A stretch of DNA of 9,352 bases, taken from assembly GCA_028699795.1 (NCBI GenBank), contig JAQVTZ010000071.1, positions 1 to 9,352 on the forward strand, read 5' to 3'. The notes under the pieces are model-generated. The model had not been told where the DNA came from. It saw only the letters and a program-made list of their open reading frames with translations, and made no database searches. The stretch comes from Clostridia bacterium (lineage in GTDB: Bacteria; Bacillota; Clostridia; Christensenellales; DTU072). The position numbers were made by a program, and so were the translations under genes. Positions 6,160-9,352 of the stretch are shown here, piece by piece. Each line of letters starts with the position of its first letter. Position 1 is the first letter of the stretch.

Positions 6160-7641
6160 ATGAAAGAATCGGGAATTTTGTTGCATATCAGTTCATTGCC
6201 CTCCAAATACGGCATCGGCACATTGGGAGAAGCCGCGTACCGTTTTGCCGATTTTTTGGCGGAAACAGGACAAAACTATTGGCAGATTCTTCCGTTGGGG
6301 GTGACAGGCTACGGCAATTCGCCTTACCAAAGCGCGTCGAGTTTTGCAGGGAACCCCTATCTTATTGATTTGGAGCTGCTTGCGGAACAAGGTTTGTTGC
6401 AATCCTCCGATTACGAAAACATCGATTGGGGCAAAGACCCCTGCCGCGTGGATTATGGGCAATTGTATTTTTATCGAAACAAAGTCTTGTCTTTAGCGGC
6501 TAAAAGGTTCGACAAAAGCAACAGGGATTATATTCGGTTTTGCAAAGAAAACACTTTTTGGCTGGACGATTTTGCTTTGTTTATGGCCATCAAAGAACAT
6601 TTCAACATGGTAGGTTTTGACCAATGGCCCACAGAATACGCCCATAGAGAGAGAACTACCCTAGAGAAATTTGCCAAACACCATACAGAAAAAACGGATT
6701 ATTACAAGATTACGCAATACTTTTTTTATTCACAAGAGTCTGCCCTAAAAAAATATCTTAACGGTAAGGGCATTCGGCTGATAGGCGATATCCCGTTTTA
6801 TACAGCATACGACAGCGCGGATGTTTGGGCGAATCCTCAATTATTTCTATTGGACGAAACCCTCGTGCCCGTCGATGTTGCGGGCGTGCCGCCCGACGCT
6901 TTCTCGGAAACAGGTCAGCTCTGGGGCAACCCCTTATACGATTTTGAAGCGATGGCAAAAGACGGATACGCTTGGTGGGCGCGCCGCTTATCCCATAGCC
7001 TTCGCCTTTGCGATATTCTTCGGATAGACCATTTCCGCGCCTTTGAAAGCTATTATGCCATTCCTTATGGCAGCAGGGATGCGACAGAGGGCAACTGGGT
7101 GCAAGGCATCGGCACAGAGTTTTTCGAATCGCTGAAGATAGACAAGACACAGATTATCGCAGAAGACCTTGGCATCATCACCGACGAGGTGCGCGCGCTT
7201 ATTGAAAAAACAGGTTTCCGCGGAATGAAAGTATTGCAGTTTGCCTTCGACGGCAAAGATGACAACCTTTACCTTACGAAAAACTATCAAAACGGTGATT
7301 GTGTTGTCTATACCGGCACGCACGACAACGATACAACTTTAGGCTGGTTCCGCAATGCGGATTTATCCATAAGGGAACAAGTTTTGCGCCGTGTGCCGTA
7401 TGCGTTTACGCAACCCGCAACCCACGCGCTTATTCGTTATGCCATGGAAAGCAAAGCGGATATCGCTATTATCCCCATGCAAGACTATCTCGAATTAGGG
7501 AGCGAGGCGCGCATGAATACCCCCGCCACAACCTATGGGAATTGGGAATGGCGACTCCGCGAGGATTATAAGAGTCCTGGATTAGTAAAAGAAATAAAAA
7601 GGATGTTGCGCTACCGCAAAATTTCTTCTAAGCAACGTTAA
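6160..7641 (+). CDS. malQ: 4-alpha-glucanotransferase (amylomaltase, GH77)
   Basis: Transfers alpha-1,4-glucan segments between maltodextrins, releasing glucose, in glycogen or maltodextrin metabolism in the cytoplasm. The 493 residues match the usual bacterial length. The family N terminus ESGILLHISSLPSKYGIGTL (3-22) is clear, followed by YGNSPYQS (51-58) and the 250s loop GVPPDAFSETGQLWGNPLY (242-260). The catalytic nucleophile is Asp290 in RIDHFRAF, the acid/base Glu335 in IIAEDLG, and the transition-state Asp389 in THDNDT. All are intact. The start is fixed by the conserved N terminus, yet no Shine-Dalgarno sequence is visible in the nine bases after the Hrb stop, which points to re-initiation coupled to the gene before. 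No glycogen phosphorylase or branching enzyme lies nearby. Confidence 0.97.
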   Translation: MKESGILLHISSLPSKYGIGTLGEAAYRFADFLAETGQNYWQILPLGVTGYGNSPYQSASSFAGNPYLIDLELLAEQGLLQSSDYENIDWGKDPCRVDYGQLYFYRNKVLSLAAKRFDKSNRDYIRFCKENTFWLDDFALFMAIKEHFNMVGFDQWPTEYAHRERTTLEKFAKHHTEKTDYYKITQYFFYSQESALKKYLNGKGIRLIGDIPFYTAYDSADVWANPQLFLLDETLVPVDVAGVPPDAFSETGQLWGNPLYDFEAMAKDGYAWWARRLSHSLRLCDILRIDHFRAFESYYAIPYGSRDATEGNWVQGIGTEFFESLKIDKTQIIAEDLGIITDEVRALIEKTGFRGMKVLQFAFDGKDDNLYLTKNYQNGDCVVYTGTHDNDTTLGWFRNADLSIREQVLRRVPYAFTQPATHALIRYAMESKADIAIIPMQDYLELGSEARMNTPATTYGNWEWRLREDYKSPGLVKEIKRMLRYRKISSKQR

Positions 7642-7652
7642 ACGAGGTTCTC

Positions 7653-7946
7653 ATGCTATTATTGAATGTCATTTATCAAACAAAACAGGGACAAAGAGAG
7701 ACTTTCCTGTCCGCCATTGAAGCGTTGGGGATACCCGAAGCCTCGAGAGCGGAAAAAGGATGTCTTGCCTACGATTATTACTATCCCGTACAAGGGGAAA
7801 ATACGATTTTTTTAAACGAAATATGGGAAAACGCGGATTGTCAGGCAGCGCACACGCGCGCCGCGCATTTTGCAAAGCTTCAAGAGTTGAAAAAAGAGTA
7901 TGTAGAGAGTGTCACACTCATGAAATATAATGCCGAAAGGCTGTGA
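7653..7946 (+). CDS. ABM-domain protein (putative quinol monooxygenase family)
   Basis: Small protein of 97 residues with one antibiotic biosynthesis monooxygenase (ABM, dimeric alpha-beta barrel) domain. The family pattern is visible: an initial beta strand LLLNVIYQTKQGQRETFLSA, EKGCLAYDYYYP (34-45), FLNEIWEN (53-60), then AHTRAAHFAKL (66-76). Relatives include YgiN and the Lsr/YdhR-like groups, whose members range from quinol oxidation to haem or small-molecule handling, so substrate cannot be told here. A GAGG ribosome binding site precedes the ATG; it begins 11 bases after malQ and ends six bases before the DUF523 gene. The family is fairly sure; the reaction is unknown. Confidence 0.82.
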   Translation: MLLLNVIYQTKQGQRETFLSAIEALGIPEASRAEKGCLAYDYYYPVQGENTIFLNEIWENADCQAAHTRAAHFAKLQELKKEYVESVTLMKYNAERL

Positions 7947-7952
7947 GGCGGT

Positions 7953-8420
7953 ATGAGAAAGGTCTTTGTCAGCGCGTGCATAACGGGTATTCATTGCCGT
8001 TATGACGGCTCTGCCGTATGGGCGGAGGTTTTGGACACAATAGAGGACGAGGTTTGCCTGATTCCCGTCTGTCCCGAGGTGTACGGAGGGATGCCGACGC
8101 CCCGCAACTCCGGAGAACGGTTGGGCGAAAAGGTCATTGATTCGCATGGGGCAGATGTTACGGATTATTATACGAGAGGCGCCGAAGACTTGATAAGGTT
8201 GGCAAAAAGATTGGGAGTGACTGCGGCGATTCTCAAGGACCGCAGCCCTTCCTGCGGTTGCGGCGTTATTTATGACGGCACATTTACTTCTAAAAAGATA
8301 AAGGGAAACGGCGTATTCGCTCAACTGTTAAAGGATGCAGGTATTCATATTTTTTCTGAAACCGATTCAGATGGAATAATGGGATTTGTGAGGGAAAACG
8401 ATGAAGAAACTAACGGGTAA
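7953..8420 (+). CDS. DUF523 family protein, TudS-like (possible thiouracil desulfurase)
   Basis: DUF523 protein of 155 residues. The family blocks are complete: VSACITGIHCRYDG (6-19), LIPVCPEVYGGMPTPR (36-51) and ILKDRSPSCGCGVIYDG (93-109). Cys9, Cys40 and Cys101 lie in the three most conserved blocks and probably hold an iron-sulfur cluster. A member called TudS was characterised as a 2-thiouracil desulfurase that uses a [4Fe-4S] cluster. Cys15, Cys35 and Cys103 are additional. GAGG at 7945-7948 serves as ribosome binding site and overlaps the stop of the ABM gene. The 3' end overlaps the following dehydrogenase gene by 20 bases. Family membership is sure; the exact substrate is inferred and could be another thiolated base or nucleotide. 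Confidence 0.9.
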   Translation: MRKVFVSACITGIHCRYDGSAVWAEVLDTIEDEVCLIPVCPEVYGGMPTPRNSGERLGEKVIDSHGADVTDYYTRGAEDLIRLAKRLGVTAAILKDRSPSCGCGVIYDGTFTSKKIKGNGVFAQLLKDAGIHIFSETDSDGIMGFVRENDEETNG

Positions 8421-9195
8421 GGTCATTGTTATAACGGGCGGAAGCAAAGGCTTCGGCAGAGCGCTTGCAGACATTTGGGCGCAAGACGGCAATACCGTCA
8501 TCACTTTGAGCAGAAGCGGAGAAGACAACGGGAAAGCCCGTTTCCGCTGTGATGTGTCGGATGCGGAATCCGTTCAAACGGTATTTAAGAAAATTGGCTT
8601 ACTTTACAAAAAAATCGATATTTTGGTAAACAATGCGGGGTTTGGGCAATCGGGCGCGGTAGAAATCATCGAAGATAAACAGTTTGCTTATATTACAAAC
8701 ACTAATTTTTTAGGTGTAGTATACTGTACCAAATACGCCTTGCCTTACATGGAGAGAGGTTCGCGTATTCTTAATATCAGCTCCATGTCCGCGTTTATCC
8801 CGATGCCCTTCCGAACCATGTATTCGGCGACAAAGTCCGCCGTAAACGGGTTTACTTACGGCATGACCATGGAGCTTGCGGGCACAGGGATAGAAACCGC
8901 CGCCGTATGCCTTGGCGATATTCAAACAGAATTTGCCTTGCGCAGGCAAACTTTTAGCAAGACCGCTCCCCGTTACGGCAATCGTATTGAGGAGGTGGAC
9001 GCCTTTGTCGCCGCGCGTCCGATGTCCAAAAAAATCCCTCTCAATAAGGCTTTAGACAGGGTGCGCCGTATTGCCGCAAAACGCAAGCTGTATCCTGTTT
9101 ATATTGTCGGATTAAAATACAGAGTGGCTTACGCCCTCCACAAAATTTTGCCCGTAAAGCTATTGTTGACTTTGGTGGAGAAAGCAATGCGTTAA
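8401..9195 (+). CDS. Short-chain dehydrogenase/reductase (SDR)
   Basis: Classical SDR of 264 residues that oxidises or reduces an unknown alcohol or carbonyl compound. Seen motifs are the cofactor glycine pattern TGGSKGFG (12-19), Asp51-Val52 in RCDVSD, NNAG (77-80), Asn102 in NTNFLG, Ser128 in NISSMS, and the catalytic pair Tyr141 and Lys145 in YSATK. Arg38 after the second strand (TLSRSG) suggests NADP(H). The tail beyond about residue 215 is basic and ends in a hydrophobic stretch (LHKILPVKLLLTLVEKAM), common in fatty-acyl or sterol-type SDRs that touch membranes, so a lipid-like substrate is conceivable. The ATG lies inside the DUF523 gene with GAGGG six bases upstream. It is the last gene before the terminator. 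Family certain, substrate unknown. Confidence 0.93.
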   Translation: MKKLTGKVIVITGGSKGFGRALADIWAQDGNTVITLSRSGEDNGKARFRCDVSDAESVQTVFKKIGLLYKKIDILVNNAGFGQSGAVEIIEDKQFAYITNTNFLGVVYCTKYALPYMERGSRILNISSMSAFIPMPFRTMYSATKSAVNGFTYGMTMELAGTGIETAAVCLGDIQTEFALRRQTFSKTAPRYGNRIEEVDAFVAARPMSKKIPLNKALDRVRRIAAKRKLYPVYIVGLKYRVAYALHKILPVKLLLTLVEKAMR

Positions 9196-9217
9196 AGTCG
9201 CTCATAATAAAGGATAG

Positions 9218-9255
9218 AAAAAAAGGCTGTCCCGATTTGAGACAGCCCTTTTTTT
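9218..9255. terminator. Bidirectional Rho-independent terminator
   Basis: GGCTGTC (9225-9231) pairs with GACAGCC (9241-9247) around a nine-base loop. Seven A precede the stem (9218-9224) and seven T follow it (9249-9255), so it works as a terminator on either strand. It sits between the SDR gene stop (9195) on the plus strand and a convergent gene stop (9269) on the minus strand, which is where a shared terminator would be expected. Confidence 0.9.
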
Positions 9256-9266
9256 GTTGAAAATGC

Positions 9267-9352
9267 TTATTTTTCTTCTTCCTGCGCCTTGTGGCTGACT
9301 TTTTCTTTTAGTTTGGCAATCCAGTCTTCGGAGGAGGGAGCCTCTTCGCGTA
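9267..9352 (-). CDS. C-terminal end of an unidentified protein (cut by window edge)
   Basis: The last 27 codons and the stop of a minus-strand gene that enters from the right edge. The peptide reads REEAPSSEDWIAKLKEKVSH followed by a short KAQEEEK tail, a charged, probably helical end. The stop codon TAA lies 12 bases before the shared terminator stem run, which supports a real gene end. Too little is present to name a family, and I do not guess one. Confidence is for the existence of the gene, not for its role. Confidence 0.6.
   Translation of the reverse strand, partial: REEAPSSEDWIAKLKEKVSHKAQEEEK

Noticed and set aside
7812..8324. A 170-codon minus-strand open frame opposite the ABM and DUF523 genes
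   Set aside because: It is antisense to two conserved families, and no ribosome binding site or conserved domain is visible.
9267..9352. Naming the right-edge gene fragment from its charged tail
   Set aside because: Twenty-seven low-complexity charged residues are not enough to support any family.

Overview
The window looks like chromosomal DNA of an anaerobic Bacillota bacterium, probably of the class Clostridia. The reasons are a secG/smpB neighbourhood, a rubrerythrin next to a flavin reductase-rubredoxin fusion, a MetA/MetY methionine branch, GGAGG-type ribosome binding sites and sigma-A-like promoters with AT-rich spacers. Base composition is moderate throughout. I see no insertion sequence, phage gene, CRISPR array, tRNA or rRNA, and nothing that marks an island. 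The genus cannot be told from this sequence alone.

Left arm, minus strand (1-4604). Read in the direction of transcription, the order is secG, an intrinsic terminator, then smpB, metY, metA, recF and the first 150 codons of argS, which runs off the left edge. From smpB onward the genes are 18, 21, -4 and 7 bases apart, so they very probably form one transcription unit. It joins ribosome rescue (SmpB), the last two sulfur-assimilation steps toward homocysteine (MetA, MetY), DNA repair (RecF) and arginyl-tRNA synthesis (ArgS). MetA carries Glu111, the residue associated with acetyl-CoA use, which fits the O-acetylhomoserine sulfhydrylase encoded just upstream. No SAM riboswitch or T-box leader is visible ahead of the methionine genes.

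Centre (4605-4819). This is a 215-base divergent control region. It holds a strong promoter for secG on the minus strand (TTGATT-17-TATAAT) and a probable extended -10 promoter for the rubrerythrin gene on the plus strand.

Right arm, plus strand (4820-9195). First come a rubrerythrin with a rubredoxin-like site at both ends and, after a 71-base gap with an imperfect hairpin, a flavin reductase-rubredoxin fusion (Hrb type). Together they suggest an electron path for peroxide or oxygen detoxification. They are followed closely by malQ (4-alpha-glucanotransferase), an ABM-domain protein, a DUF523/TudS-like protein and a short-chain dehydrogenase that overlaps the DUF523 gene by 20 bases. A symmetrical terminator with A and T runs on both sides (9218-9255) closes this unit and also serves a convergent minus-strand gene, of which only the last 27 codons are present.

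Most of the window consists of recognisable families. The points most worth a second look are the double-rubredoxin rubrerythrin beside Hrb, recF placed in a methionine/tRNA synthetase operon, and the very tight terminator-promoter junction in front of smpB. I did not find convincing evidence of a wholly new system.
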